Below, piece after piece: positions 8,798 to 17,129 of a stretch of 64,000 nt of DNA. The notes under the pieces were generated by a model that saw only the letters and a program-made list of their open reading frames with translations, ran no database searches and was not told where the DNA came from. A program made the translations under genes and the position numbers. Numbering within the stretch: the first letter of the stretch is position 1; each line of letters begins with the position of its first letter. The DNA is from Streptomyces dysideae (GTDB lineage: Bacteria; Actinomycetota; Actinomycetes; Streptomycetales; Streptomycetaceae): positions 20,754 through 84,753 of the forward strand of contig NZ_KQ949117.1 in NCBI RefSeq assembly GCF_001514305.1. Direction: 5' to 3'.

Positions 8798-9060
8798 CCA
8801 TGAAGCGCACCAACGTCTACGCCGACCCCGAGGACCTGGCCATCATCAAGGAGGCCGCCAAGCGCCGAGGTATAAGCGAGGCCGAGATCATCCGCCAGGG
8901 CATCCACCTTGCAGCCATGGCGAACCGGGTCTGGGACGAGCCGCTGTTCTCCCGCACCTTCGAGGGGCCGGGGCGCACGCTGTCCAAGTCGGAGGTACGG
9001 GACACGGTCGCCGAGGCCGTCCGGCGCGAGAACGGCCCAGGATCCGGATCCGCCGCGTGA
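8794..9060 (+). CDS. vapB: VapB-type antitoxin
   Basis: 88 residues from ATG 8794 (alternatives 8776 and 8800). The N-terminus is a ribbon-helix-helix fold: KRTNVYADPEDLAIIKEAAK, RRGISEAEIIRQGIHLAAMA. The C-terminal part (WDEPLFSRTFEGPG) is the expected toxin-binding tail. Type II antitoxins of this kind neutralise VapC and repress their own promoter. The TGA at 9058-9060 overlaps the GTG of vapC. Confidence 0.8.
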   Translation: MSMKRTNVYADPEDLAIIKEAAKRRGISEAEIIRQGIHLAAMANRVWDEPLFSRTFEGPGRTLSKSEVRDTVAEAVRRENGPGSGSAA

Positions 9061-9500
9061 TCATTGTCATCGCCGATACGTCCGGCCTTCTGGCAGCCCT
9101 GGACTCGGCCCATCCGGAACACCGGGCGGCGAACGAGGCGATCATGGCGGCAGGCCTGCTGATCATGTCTCCGCTCCTGTTGGCCGAACTGGATCACGTG
9201 GCGACGCGTGAGCTCGGCAGGGAGGCCGCCCTCAGCGCGGTCGACGACCTGCGGCGCTGGATGAGCCGGGGTCGTGTCGTCATGCCGGAGATCACGGAGG
9301 ACCACCTGGGTGCCGCCCAGTCTGTCCGTGTCCGCTACCGCGCGCTGGACCTAGACCTTGCCGACGCGGTGAACGTGGCGCTTGCCGCCGACTACGACAC
9401 GGACGCGATTCTCACCCTCGACCGACGCGACTTCCGGGCCGTACGCCCGTTGGGCCGCTACAAGGCGTTCCGGGTACTCCCCGACGACCTCCCGCTCTGA
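9057..9500 (+). CDS. vapC: VapC PIN-domain ribonuclease toxin
   Basis: 147 residues from GTG 9057. All four PIN acidic positions are present: IADTSGLLAALD (first Asp), LLLAELDHVATRE (Glu), LDLDLADAVNVALA (Asp), and ILTLDRRDFRAVRP (Asp). VapC toxins cleave tRNA or rRNA when freed from VapB. The overlap with vapB gives coupled translation. An inactivated relative of this gene lies at 4020-4461, so the module has been duplicated within this region. Confidence 0.88.
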   Translation: MIIVIADTSGLLAALDSAHPEHRAANEAIMAAGLLIMSPLLLAELDHVATRELGREAALSAVDDLRRWMSRGRVVMPEITEDHLGAAQSVRVRYRALDLDLADAVNVALAADYDTDAILTLDRRDFRAVRPLGRYKAFRVLPDDLPL

Positions 9501-9939
9501 CGCAGGACCCTCGGCGGTCAAGTGCCCGCTCCCACAAGGGGCTTGTGCACCGCCCACGACCAAGCACGTGCAGGACAGGCATCCGCCATGGCCCAGGAAC
9601 AGCGGGCTGAGGGCTCGCCTCCGGCTCATCCACGTGAAAGTGCAGGTCAGCGCCACGCTGCGATGTGATTGGGGCACCCCCTCAAGGCGCGCGTGCCCTC
9701 TGCGTGCCCAATCTCGGGGTACTCGCAGAACGCAGCAACGGATCGCTTGGGGCACGCCGTCGAGATATGGCGGACTGGTGGGTGGCCGATCGCTTCGACG
9801 TAGATGGGCGTGCCTGGATCCGGGAGCCCCTTGTGGGCGCCGTTGTGAGTGCGAACGTGCGCGGCGTCAGTCGGCGGTCAGTGCGATCGCGTCGGGGACG
9901 GCGTCGAACGCCTCGCATTCCCCGGCTCCGTAGCTCCCA
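9501..9939. other. Gap between vapC and rnj, no gene recognised
   Basis: Short open frames exist on both strands, but none has a credible start, ribosome-binding site or recognisable motif. Nothing is called here. Confidence 0.5.
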
Positions 9940-11625
9940 TCAGGCGTCGATGATGACGGGGATGATCAGCGGCCTGCGGCGGTGGGTGCGGAAGGCCCAG
10001 TTGGCCACGGCACGGGCGATGAGCTGTTCGAGCTGGCGGGCGTCGCCGACGCCTTCCTGGGCGGCGTTGGCCAGCGTCTTCTCGATGACCGGGACGACCG
10101 GCTCGAAGGTGCTCGCGTCGTGGACGAAGCCGCGGGCCAGGAAGTCGGGGGCCTCGGCGAGGGCGCCGGTGTCGGCGTCGACGATGGCCACGACCGTGAC
10201 GACGCCCTCCTCGGCGAGGGTGACGCGGTCCTTGAGGGACGCCTCCGTGGCGCCGCCGACTTCCATGCCCTCCACGTAGACGTTGCCCGCGGGCACCTTG
10301 CCGGTGATGGAGGCGCGGCCGTCGACGAGGTCGACGACGACACCGTCCTCGGCGATGACGACCCGGTCGGGGTCGACGCCGGTACGGATGGCGAGGTCGG
10401 CGTTGGCCCGCAGGTGGCGCCACTCGCCGTGGACGGGCATGACGTTGCGGGGTTGGACGATGTTGTAGCAGTAGACGAGTTCCCCGGCGCTGGCGTGGCC
10501 GGAGACGTGCACCTTGGCGTTGCCCTTGTGGACGACGTTGGCGCCCCACCGGGTCAGGCCGTTGATCACCCGGTAGATGGCGTTCTCGTTGCCGGGGATG
10601 AGGGAGCTGGCGAGCAGGACGGTGTCGCCCTTGCCGATACGGATCGCATGGTCGCGGTTGGCCATCCGCGACAGCGCCGCCATCGGCTCACCCTGGGAGC
10701 CCGTGCACACCAGCGTGACCTGGCGGTCCGGCAGCTTCTCCAGTTCCTTGGCGTTCACGACCAGGCCGGGCGGGACCCTGAGGTAGCCCAGGTCGCGGGC
10801 GATGCCCATGTTGCGGACCATCGAGCGGCCCACGAAGGCCACCTTGCGGCCGTGCTGGTGGGCGGCGTCCAGGACCTGCTGGATGCGGTGCACATGACTG
10901 GCGAAGCTGGAGACGATGACCCGGCGGGGTGCGGTGCGCATCACCTGCTCGATCGCGGGGTTCAGTTCGCGTTCGGAGGTGGTGAAGCCGGGGACCTCGG
11001 CGTTGGTGGAGTCGGTGAGGAACAGGTCCACGCCCTCCTCGCCGAGGCGGGCGAAGGCGCGCAGGTCGGTGATCCGGTCGTCCAGGGGGAACTGGTCCAT
11101 CTTGAAGTCACCGGTGTGCAGCACCAGGCCGGCCCCGGTACGCAGGGCCACCGCGAGGCCGTCCGGGATGGAGTGGTTGACGGCCACGAACTCGCAGTCG
11201 AAGGGACCGAAGCCACGCCGCTCGCCCTCGCGCACACGCACCGAGCGGGGCTTGATCCCGTGCTCCTTGAGCTTGGCCTCGAGGAAGGCGAGGGTGAGCT
11301 TCGAGCCGACGACGGGGATGTCCGCCCGCTCTCGCAGCAGATAGGGCACACCGCCGATGTGGTCTTCGTGGCCGTGGGTGAGGACGACGGCGACGATGTC
11401 GTCGAGGCGGTCCCGGATCGAGGTGAAGTCGGGCAGGATCACGTCCACGCCGGGCTGGTTCTCCTCCGGGAACAGCACACCGCAGTCCACGATCAGCAGC
11501 TTGCCTGCATGTTCGAAGACGGTCATGTTGCGACCGATTTCGCCCAGGCCGCCCAGAGCGGTGACCCTGAGTCCTCCGTCAGGCAGTGGCGGGGCGGCTT
11601 TGAGTTCTGGGTGCGGATGGCTCAT
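9940..11625 (-). CDS. rnj: Ribonuclease J
   Basis: 561 residues from ATG 11625. The metallo-beta-lactamase core has TALGGLGEIGRNM and the zinc motif THGHEDHIGG (His84, His86, Asp88, His89). The beta-CASP half has LTDSTNAE, VSSFASHVHRIQ and CTGSQGEPMAALSRMA. The C-terminal domain includes VMPVHGEWRHL. RNase J combines 5' exonuclease and endonuclease activity on mRNA and rRNA precursors and is cytoplasmic. Full length for the family. Its neighbours here are TA genes and remnants. I cannot tell from one window whether this is the only rnj copy or a second one. Confidence 0.95.
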   Translation of the reverse strand: MSHPHPELKAAPPLPDGGLRVTALGGLGEIGRNMTVFEHAGKLLIVDCGVLFPEENQPGVDVILPDFTSIRDRLDDIVAVVLTHGHEDHIGGVPYLLRERADIPVVGSKLTLAFLEAKLKEHGIKPRSVRVREGERRGFGPFDCEFVAVNHSIPDGLAVALRTGAGLVLHTGDFKMDQFPLDDRITDLRAFARLGEEGVDLFLTDSTNAEVPGFTTSERELNPAIEQVMRTAPRRVIVSSFASHVHRIQQVLDAAHQHGRKVAFVGRSMVRNMGIARDLGYLRVPPGLVVNAKELEKLPDRQVTLVCTGSQGEPMAALSRMANRDHAIRIGKGDTVLLASSLIPGNENAIYRVINGLTRWGANVVHKGNAKVHVSGHASAGELVYCYNIVQPRNVMPVHGEWRHLRANADLAIRTGVDPDRVVIAEDGVVVDLVDGRASITGKVPAGNVYVEGMEVGGATEASLKDRVTLAEEGVVTVVAIVDADTGALAEAPDFLARGFVHDASTFEPVVPVIEKTLANAAQEGVGDARQLEQLIARAVANWAFRTHRRRPLIIPVIIDA

Positions 11626-11718
11626 ACCCTCACGTTAACCGGAGAATCTGCCGGGATGATCCACTGCCTGCAGGGTGGCGGCGAGGCGCGGTGCGACGCA
11701 CGTGCGCCTCGGTCACGG

Positions 11719-12348
11719 CTAGGGGAGGGACAGGGAGCGGTGGAGGCGGTAGCGCCCGCCGCCGGTGGGTCGTACGCCGGGCGTACTGGAGAAGATTTCG
11801 TGCCCCTTGTCGTGGTCACCGGACTCGGCGGCCTCTTGGTGCGCCTCGACGCTGGCCCACTCCGTGTACAGCAGGACACGGCTGCCGTCGGCGCTGCGCA
11901 GGAAGTGGGCCGAGATCGCGCCGGGGTGCCCGCCTTCCTTCGGCTGGGCAGCGATCACCGCGTCGGTGAAGGAACGCTGCCGCTCAGGTCCGTCGACATC
12001 GAAGGCGGCCGTGATCAGGCAACCGGGGACGCGGGTCTCGGCCTCCTCGGCCATGCTGCGGTACAGCCGGTAGCGGGGCGGGCCGGCCAAGGGTGCGGCG
12101 TAGCCGCCGCCCCGTAGAAACGCGTCGTGCGCCACGGCGCTCTCCCACTGTGCGAGCGACAGCACGGTCTCGCCGTCTGTGCTCGCGAACCAGCTCACGG
12201 CAGACAGACCGCGTGGCGGGGAGGTGCCGTCCAGCGCATGCACCTCGGCATCGACGACAGCTTGCTGCCGGTCGGGCCCTCCGACATACCGTGTGCCGAT
12301 CACGGCGGTACCGGCGCGGGCGATGTCCGGGAAGCGGTCGGTGGTCAA
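11719..12348 (-). CDS. Tandem antibiotic-biosynthesis-monooxygenase-fold protein
   Basis: 209 residues from ATG 12348. Two ferredoxin-like ABM domains are seen. The first (about 15-97) has AVIGTRYVGGPDRQQAVVDA and LSLAQWESAVAHDAF; the second (about 105-200) has CLITAAFDVDGPERQRSFTD and LLYTEWASVEAHQEAA. The 'W/EW-S-xAH-F' strand-helix pattern is typical. ABM proteins oxidise or bind small hydrophobic compounds or haem. No operon partner on its strand; it faces the MerR-prfC operon across a 290-bp gap that has no clear gene. Confidence 0.75.
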   Translation of the reverse strand: MTTDRFPDIARAGTAVIGTRYVGGPDRQQAVVDAEVHALDGTSPPRGLSAVSWFASTDGETVLSLAQWESAVAHDAFLRGGGYAAPLAGPPRYRLYRSMAEEAETRVPGCLITAAFDVDGPERQRSFTDAVIAAQPKEGGHPGAISAHFLRSADGSRVLLYTEWASVEAHQEAAESGDHDKGHEIFSSTPGVRPTGGGRYRLHRSLSLP

Positions 12349-12640
12349 CGCGGTCTCCCTGAAAGGTGAGGGGCGGTCGGGTCCCGACGATCATGCGGGG
12401 GTGGGGGCCTGGGTGGGCAACTGCTTTACCGAGCCCCAAGGCAGGCGTCGGGCGCGGGCGCGACGGACCGACTGACGGGGTTCAGGCCGGGGCAGCCGCA
12501 TCCGCGGCATCGGGCCGGTGGCCCGTGGCCGGGTGCGAGTGGGTGGACGGCAGCGCCACCCCGAGGGGGAGTTGGGGCGACGCTGCCGAGACGACGACGG
12601 CAGCAGGCTGTCCGCGGCTGCCCTCGGTTCCACTCGCCTG

Positions 12641-12670
12641 CAAACCTAACCTAACGAGAGGGTAGGTTTG
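12641..12670. promoter_or_regulatory. Palindromic operator before merR-prfC
   Basis: CAAACCTAACC (12641-12651) pairs with GGGTAGGTTTG (12660-12670), 10 of 11 positions, spacer 8 nt. It lies 46 bp before the merR start, where a MerR protein would be expected to bind between suboptimally spaced -35 and -10 elements. AACCT/AGGTT arms also occur before the second merR gene (16772-16802). Confidence 0.65.
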
Positions 12671-12715
12671 TAGTCCGGCAAGGGTGCCGGCATGTTGAGG
12701 CGAGGCGGTGGAGCC

Positions 12716-13162
12716 ATGGGCGAGAAGCTGATGCAGATCGGCGAGGTGTCCGAGCGCACCGGGCTGTCGCTGCGGACGATCCGCCATTACGAGGACGTCG
12801 GCGTGGTCGCCCCCAGCGAGCGCAGCATGGGCGGCTTCCGCCTCTACACCGAGGCCGAGGTGCGCCGGCTGGCGCTGGTGCGGCGGATGCGGCCGCTGGG
12901 CTTCTGCCTCGACGACATCCGCGCCCTGCTGGACGTACTGGAACAACTTCCCGACGACGGCGGGCCGTTGCCGGAGAACGACGAGCAAGCGCACGAGGAA
13001 CTGGTGGAACGGTTGCGTACCTACTGGGTGAAGGCCGACGCGCGGTGCGAGGACCTGCGCCGGCAGCTGGGGCAGGCGGAGGACTTCGCCCGCTCCCTGC
13101 ACGGCCACCTGGCCCGGCTCGTGGACGCCACGGCCGCGGCGGACGCGGAGGCGGTGCGATGA
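12716..13162 (+). CDS. MerR-family transcriptional regulator coupled to RF3
   Basis: 148 residues from ATG 12716 (an upstream in-frame start at 12692 lacks a better site). The HTH reads MQIGEVSERTGLSLRTIRHY, then VVAPSERSMGGFRLYTEAEV, the classic MerR helix-turn-helix and wing. A long coiled dimerisation helix follows (RLRTYWVKADARCEDLRRQL). No Cys cluster for metal binding is present, so the effector is not obvious. Its TGA overlaps the ATG of the RF3 gene, so both are made from one mRNA. Shares clear similarity with the MerR at 16305-16721. Confidence 0.85.
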   Translation: MGEKLMQIGEVSERTGLSLRTIRHYEDVGVVAPSERSMGGFRLYTEAEVRRLALVRRMRPLGFCLDDIRALLDVLEQLPDDGGPLPENDEQAHEELVERLRTYWVKADARCEDLRRQLGQAEDFARSLHGHLARLVDATAAADAEAVR

Positions 13163-14760
13163 GCCCGAACAGTGACTGGGCGGCCTCGGAGGCGGCCCGG
13201 CGGCGGACGTTCGCGGTGATCAGCCACCCGGACGCGGGCAAGTCCACCCTGACCGAGGCTCTCGCCCTGCATGCGCAGGCGATCACCGAGGCGGGCGCGG
13301 TGCACGGCAAGGCCGGGCGGCGCGGGGTGGCCTCGGACTGGATGGAGATGGAGAAGACCCGCGGGATTTCCGTCACCTCCGCGGTGCTGCAGTTCGCCCA
13401 CCGGGGATGTGTGCTGAACCTGCTGGACACCCCCGGCCACGCGGACTTTTCCGAAGACACCTACCGGGTGCTGGCGGCGGTGGACTGCGCGGTGATGCTC
13501 ATCGACGCGGCCAAGGGTCTGGAGGAGCAGACCCGCAAGCTCTTCGACGTCTGCCGGCACCGTGGCATCCCGGTGATCACGTTCGTCAACAAGTGGGACC
13601 GGCCCGGCCGTGAGGCCCTGGAGCTGTTGGACGAGATCGAGCGCGAATTCCGCCTCAAGCCCACCCCTCTCGTCTGGCCGGTCGGCGACGCCGGATACCT
13701 GCGCGGACTGATCGACGTACGAGAGCCGGGGCGCATGCTGCGCTATACCCGCACCCCCGGTGGCGCCCACGAGGCCATAGAGGCGCTGGTGCCCGCGCAG
13801 CGAGCCGCGCTGGAGGACGAAGCCGACTGGAGCAAGGCCGTCGAGGAACTGGACCTGCTCCAGGTCGATGGCGCCGTGCACGACCAGGAGGCGTTCCTGA
13901 CGGGCCGGACCACACCGGTGTTCTTCGGCGCGGCGATCTCCAACATCGGCGTACGGCTGCTGCTGGACGCGATCGTCGACCTCGCCCCGCCGCCCGGGCC
14001 GCGCGAGCTGGAGGCCGGCGGCGCCCGGGCGGTGGACGCGCCGTTCTCCGGGCTGGTGTTCAAGGTGCAGGCCAACATGGACCCCGCCCACCGCGACCGG
14101 ATCGCCTTCATGCGGGTCTGCTCGGGCATCTTCGAGCGCGGCATGACGGTCACCCGCGCCGCCTCCGGCAAGCCGTTCGCCACCAAGTACGCGCACAGCG
14201 TCTTCGGCCAGGACCGCTCCATGGTCGACATCGCCTACCCCGGCGACGTGGTCGGCCTCGTCAACGCCACCGCCCTGCGCGTCGGCGACACCCTCTACGC
14301 CGATCAGGCGGCGGTGTTCCCGGCGATGCCCACGTTCGCGCCCGAGCACTTCGCCGTGGCCCGCCCGGTCGACCTCTCCCGCTCCAAGCAGTTCCGGCGC
14401 GGCATCGCGCAGTTGGACGAGGAGGGTGTGGTCCAGGTTCTGGTCTCCGACGTGCGCGGGGACCAGGCGCCGGTGCTCGCGGCCGTGGGGCCGATGCAGT
14501 TCGACGTCGTCAGCGCGCGGATGGCCGGGGAGTTCTCCGCCGCCGTGAAGCTGGAGATGCTGCCCTACCGCCTGGCCCGCTCCACCGACGCGGCCGGCGC
14601 GGAGGCGCTCAACCGCTCCCGGATCGTCCAGGGCGAGGCTCTGACCCGCATCCGGGACAAGGCGCAGCTCGCTCTCTTCCCCGATCGTTGGCAGGCGGGT
14701 TCCTTCGAGCGGGAGTTCCCCGCTGCACGGCTGGACCACCTCATCGCCGCCCACGAGTAG
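13159..14760 (+). CDS. prfC: Peptide chain release factor 3
   Basis: 533 residues from ATG 13159, overlapping the merR stop. The GTPase motifs are complete: AVISHPDAGKSTLTEALALH (P-loop), RGISVTSAVLQF (switch I), LLDTPGHADFSEDTYR (G3), FVNKWDRPGRE (G4). Domain II and the RF3 C-terminal domain follow, with VQVLVSDVRGDQAPVLAAVG and VGPMQFDVVSARM. RF3 recycles RF1/RF2 from the ribosome. The G3 and C-terminal sequences fit RF3 rather than EF-G or a tetracycline protection protein. Being under a MerR regulator in the same operon is unusual for a translation factor. Confidence 0.92.
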   Translation: MSPNSDWAASEAARRRTFAVISHPDAGKSTLTEALALHAQAITEAGAVHGKAGRRGVASDWMEMEKTRGISVTSAVLQFAHRGCVLNLLDTPGHADFSEDTYRVLAAVDCAVMLIDAAKGLEEQTRKLFDVCRHRGIPVITFVNKWDRPGREALELLDEIEREFRLKPTPLVWPVGDAGYLRGLIDVREPGRMLRYTRTPGGAHEAIEALVPAQRAALEDEADWSKAVEELDLLQVDGAVHDQEAFLTGRTTPVFFGAAISNIGVRLLLDAIVDLAPPPGPRELEAGGARAVDAPFSGLVFKVQANMDPAHRDRIAFMRVCSGIFERGMTVTRAASGKPFATKYAHSVFGQDRSMVDIAYPGDVVGLVNATALRVGDTLYADQAAVFPAMPTFAPEHFAVARPVDLSRSKQFRRGIAQLDEEGVVQVLVSDVRGDQAPVLAAVGPMQFDVVSARMAGEFSAAVKLEMLPYRLARSTDAAGAEALNRSRIVQGEALTRIRDKAQLALFPDRWQAGSFEREFPAARLDHLIAAHE

Positions 14761-14799
14761 ATATTCGACGGTCGACGGTGGGTCGAGGATGCGTGTGAT

Positions 14800-15150
14800 A
14801 TCTCGATGCCTTCCAGACCGTGACCTTCAGCGACGGCGGCCGAGTCGGAGCCCGCGTCGACCTCGCTCGTGCGCTCGCCGCCGGAAGGCTGCACTGGGGC
14901 GACTGGCGGCTCTCCATGGCCTTGCGGTTCCCCGGGGCGGCGGAGGTGCCCGTTCCTCACGATCGCGCTTCCCGCCGCGCGTTTCCGCCGCCGGGGTCCG
15001 CCCGCATACGCGAGACCACTTGCCGAGGAGGACGGCCTCGCCCTGCGTCTGGGAACCGTCGATCCGGTTGCCGGAGTCCGGCGGCGCCTTCACCAAGTGC
15101 TCGGGCGGAGGAAAGCCCGACCCCGAAACCTACTCTCACGTGACGGTAGA
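14800..15150 (+). pseudogene. Unidentified gene remnant
   Basis: Two overlapping frames carry protein-like sequence: DGGRVGARVDLARALAAGRL (about 14835-14895) and later YARPLAEEDGLALRLGTVDP (about 15005-15065). Together they look like one decayed gene end. The pattern recalls the beta-rich C-terminus of cell-wall glycosyl- or glycerophosphotransferases, but I would not name it. Confidence 0.3.
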
Positions 15151-15192
15151 CTTCGGTGGGCAAGGGCTCTGCGGTGAGGAGGGCGGACGACC

Positions 15193-15978
15193 ATGGCAGG
15201 TATGGCGGCGTGTCCGTCGTGCGGGGAGGCCGAGGACCTGCGCGGCGAACCCGTGGACGGCGATATCCGGATCACCTGTCTGAGCTGCGCCAGGCAGTGG
15301 ATGCGCGGCGGTGTGCGCTGTGCGAACTGCGGCGGCCAGGACATCGTCCACCGCCCGCAGGCCATGACCCGGCACTCGCGCGGCACCCAGCTGTCCATCA
15401 TCGGCTGGCGCGAACTCCCGCTGTGCCGCAGCTGCGACGCCGAGGTGCTGGAAACGTCCATCTCCCAGAACATCCCCGTGCCCAGCGACTACGTCGCCGC
15501 CTGTCTCGGCGCCGCCCAGAGCCCGGCGGTGGCTGCCGCGCCGCAGGCGGGCCCGCCTGCTCCCACGCCCGCGCCGAAACCCGCGCCCGCCGCCGCGGCC
15601 AAACCGGCTGCGGCCGCGGAGAGTTCACCGCCGCCGCGCGCCCCTGCCGGCCCGCGGCAGGCCCGGCCGAAGGCCACCGCGCCGTCGCCGTCCATGGTGC
15701 CCACCGTCCGGCAGGCCATCGCCGCATTCATGAGCGAGTCCTCCGGGCAGGCCGATGCCACCGCGATGCTGCTGCTGGGCACCCATCTCGGCTCTCACAA
15801 CCGGCTGACCGTGCTGGAGGAGGACGGCGCCGCCGACCGGCTCGCCGAGTGGAGCCTCGGGCACTGGGGCGACGGCGGCGACCGCGCGCAGCGGTGCCTG
15901 AGCACGATCTGCCGGGCCGTCGACTTCTGGGGCGCCCGCGGCTGGCTCGCCTCCGACCCGGCCGCCGGCCTGCGCTGA
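15193..15978 (+). CDS. Zinc-ribbon protein with Pro/Ala linker and integrase-like helical domain
   Basis: 261 residues from ATG 15193, with GAGGAGG about 10 bp upstream. Residues 7-50 hold a zinc ribbon (ACPSCGEAEDL, ITCLSCARQWM, VRCANCGGQDI), with a further LCRSCDAEV near 78. Residues 115-170 are Pro/Ala-rich and disordered. The last 90 residues (VPTVRQAIAAFMSE to ARGWLASDPAAGLR) resemble the SAM-like core-binding domain of tyrosine recombinases, without any catalytic domain. It may bind DNA. The combination is not one I recognise. No operon partner. Confidence 0.7.
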   Translation: MAGMAACPSCGEAEDLRGEPVDGDIRITCLSCARQWMRGGVRCANCGGQDIVHRPQAMTRHSRGTQLSIIGWRELPLCRSCDAEVLETSISQNIPVPSDYVAACLGAAQSPAVAAAPQAGPPAPTPAPKPAPAAAAKPAAAAESSPPPRAPAGPRQARPKATAPSPSMVPTVRQAIAAFMSESSGQADATAMLLLGTHLGSHNRLTVLEEDGAADRLAEWSLGHWGDGGDRAQRCLSTICRAVDFWGARGWLASDPAAGLR

Positions 15979-16029
15979 GAGCGCCACCGGCCTCCGCTGA
16001 GCGTGGCACGAACGGAAGCAGCCCGCGGC

Positions 16030-16221
16030 CGAGGTTCTGGTCCAGGCCGACCCGCACGGCCAGTACCGGGCCGGATCAACCGCAACGACGGCGGGCGGGG
16101 TGTGTACTTCCTGGATCCGGCCGGTCACGGCCTGGAGGTCATCACCCGCCCGTACGGCAGTCACCCGGACTCGCCGCTGACCGGCGTCACCGAAGAGGTG
16201 CCGGGAACCGCAGGCGGCTGA
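16030..16221 (+). pseudogene. VOC/glyoxalase-fold protein, C-terminal remnant
   Basis: RINRNDGGRGVYFLDPAGHG followed by LEVITRPYG is the last betaalpha unit of a vicinal-oxygen-chelate protein, with the metal-ligand Glu in LEVITR. The preceding residues (QADPHGQYRAG) are in another frame, one base out, and everything upstream is lost. Confidence 0.65.
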
Positions 16222-16304
16222 TCGTCACGCGGCCGGATGGCATCGAGGGGCGCGGACCGCCATGGACCGCGCCCCTCCTCTCGTACTATGACCGCCGGTG
16301 CGGC

Positions 16305-16721
16305 TCAGGCGCCCGAGCGGGCGTCGGCCTGCAGGCGGCGGCGGAGCGTGGTGGCGAAGTCCTCGGCCATCTCCAGGCGGGCCCGCAGGGTCTCGCAGCG
16401 GGCGTCGGCCACCTTGCGGTAGGAGTCCAGCCGCTCCCGCAGGCGCTCGCGCTCCTCGCCGGCGGGCGGGTCGTCGGTGGCGGCGAGGCGATCGGTGATG
16501 TCCAGCAAGTCGCGCATCTCCTCCAGGGAGAAGTCCAGCGGCTTCATCCGGCGGATCACCATCAGGCGCTCGACGTCGGACTCCGTATACAGCCGGAAGC
16601 CGCCCTTGCTGCGGGCCGAGGGGATCACCAGGCCCACTTCCTCGTAGTGCCGGATGGTGCGCAGAGACAAACCGGTCCGCTCGGCCACCTCACCGATCTG
16701 CATCTGCCGCTGATCCGTCAT
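16305..16721 (-). CDS. MerR-family regulator divergent from sulP
   Basis: 138 residues from ATG 16721; an upstream in-frame ATG at 16766 would add 15 residues. The HTH reads MQIGEVAERTGLSLRTIRHY, with IPSARSKGGFRLYTESDVER as the wing. A coiled dimerisation region follows (RERLDSYRKVADARCETLRA). The gene faces sulP across about 400 bp that holds two dyads, so regulation of sulP is a reasonable inference. Strongly similar to the MerR at 12716-13162, suggesting a duplicated regulator. Confidence 0.85.
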   Translation of the reverse strand: MTDQRQMQIGEVAERTGLSLRTIRHYEEVGLVIPSARSKGGFRLYTESDVERLMVIRRMKPLDFSLEEMRDLLDITDRLAATDDPPAGEERERLRERLDSYRKVADARCETLRARLEMAEDFATTLRRRLQADARSGA

Positions 16722-16771
16722 CGCCCCATGATCCCCTTCGTTGTTTCCTTCGATTTTCGAATCCATAAAGC

Positions 16772-16802
16772 AACCTGGCTTAAGTGAGATGAATCACAGG
16801 TT
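16772..16802. promoter_or_regulatory. Inverted repeat upstream of the second merR
   Basis: AACCTG (16772-16777) and CAGGTT (16797-16802), 19-nt spacer. The half-sites match the AACCT/AGGTT arms of the dyad before the first merR gene. Confidence 0.45.
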
Positions 16803-16862
16803 CGTGGCGGGGGTTTACCTGTGTTTCACAAGCCACAAGTCGCACTCTGCCCTCACGTCAGG

Positions 16863-16875
16863 GTAGAGTCTCTAC
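16863..16875. promoter_or_regulatory. 13-bp perfect palindrome in the merR-sulP intergenic region
   Basis: GTAGAG-T-CTCTAC. Lies about 255 bp before the sulP start. Candidate regulator-binding site. Confidence 0.45.
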
Positions 16876-17129
16876 GTGTTCACCGCCGCCGTCGAGAGTG
16901 ACGGCAAGAGTGAACGCCATGGCGCGGGCCTCGACCGGGCCCCGATGGCATCCAAAGACTTCCGGGCCATGATGCCCGACCGGCAGCCGGACGGCTGTCA
17001 CACAGATCGGCTGGGCCCCGCTGATGTGGCCGGGCCGCCGAGGGATTCCGCTCCCTGCGTGCGCGGAGTCGTGTACGACGTGGACGCGTCCACCGGCTGG
17101 TGGCGCTCTGCCTGAACAGAAACGGTTGC

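Noticed and set aside
13159..14760. Ribosomal protection-type tetracycline resistance protein
   Set aside because: Motif spacing, length (533 residues) and C-terminal sequence match RF3, not Tet(M)/Otr(A).
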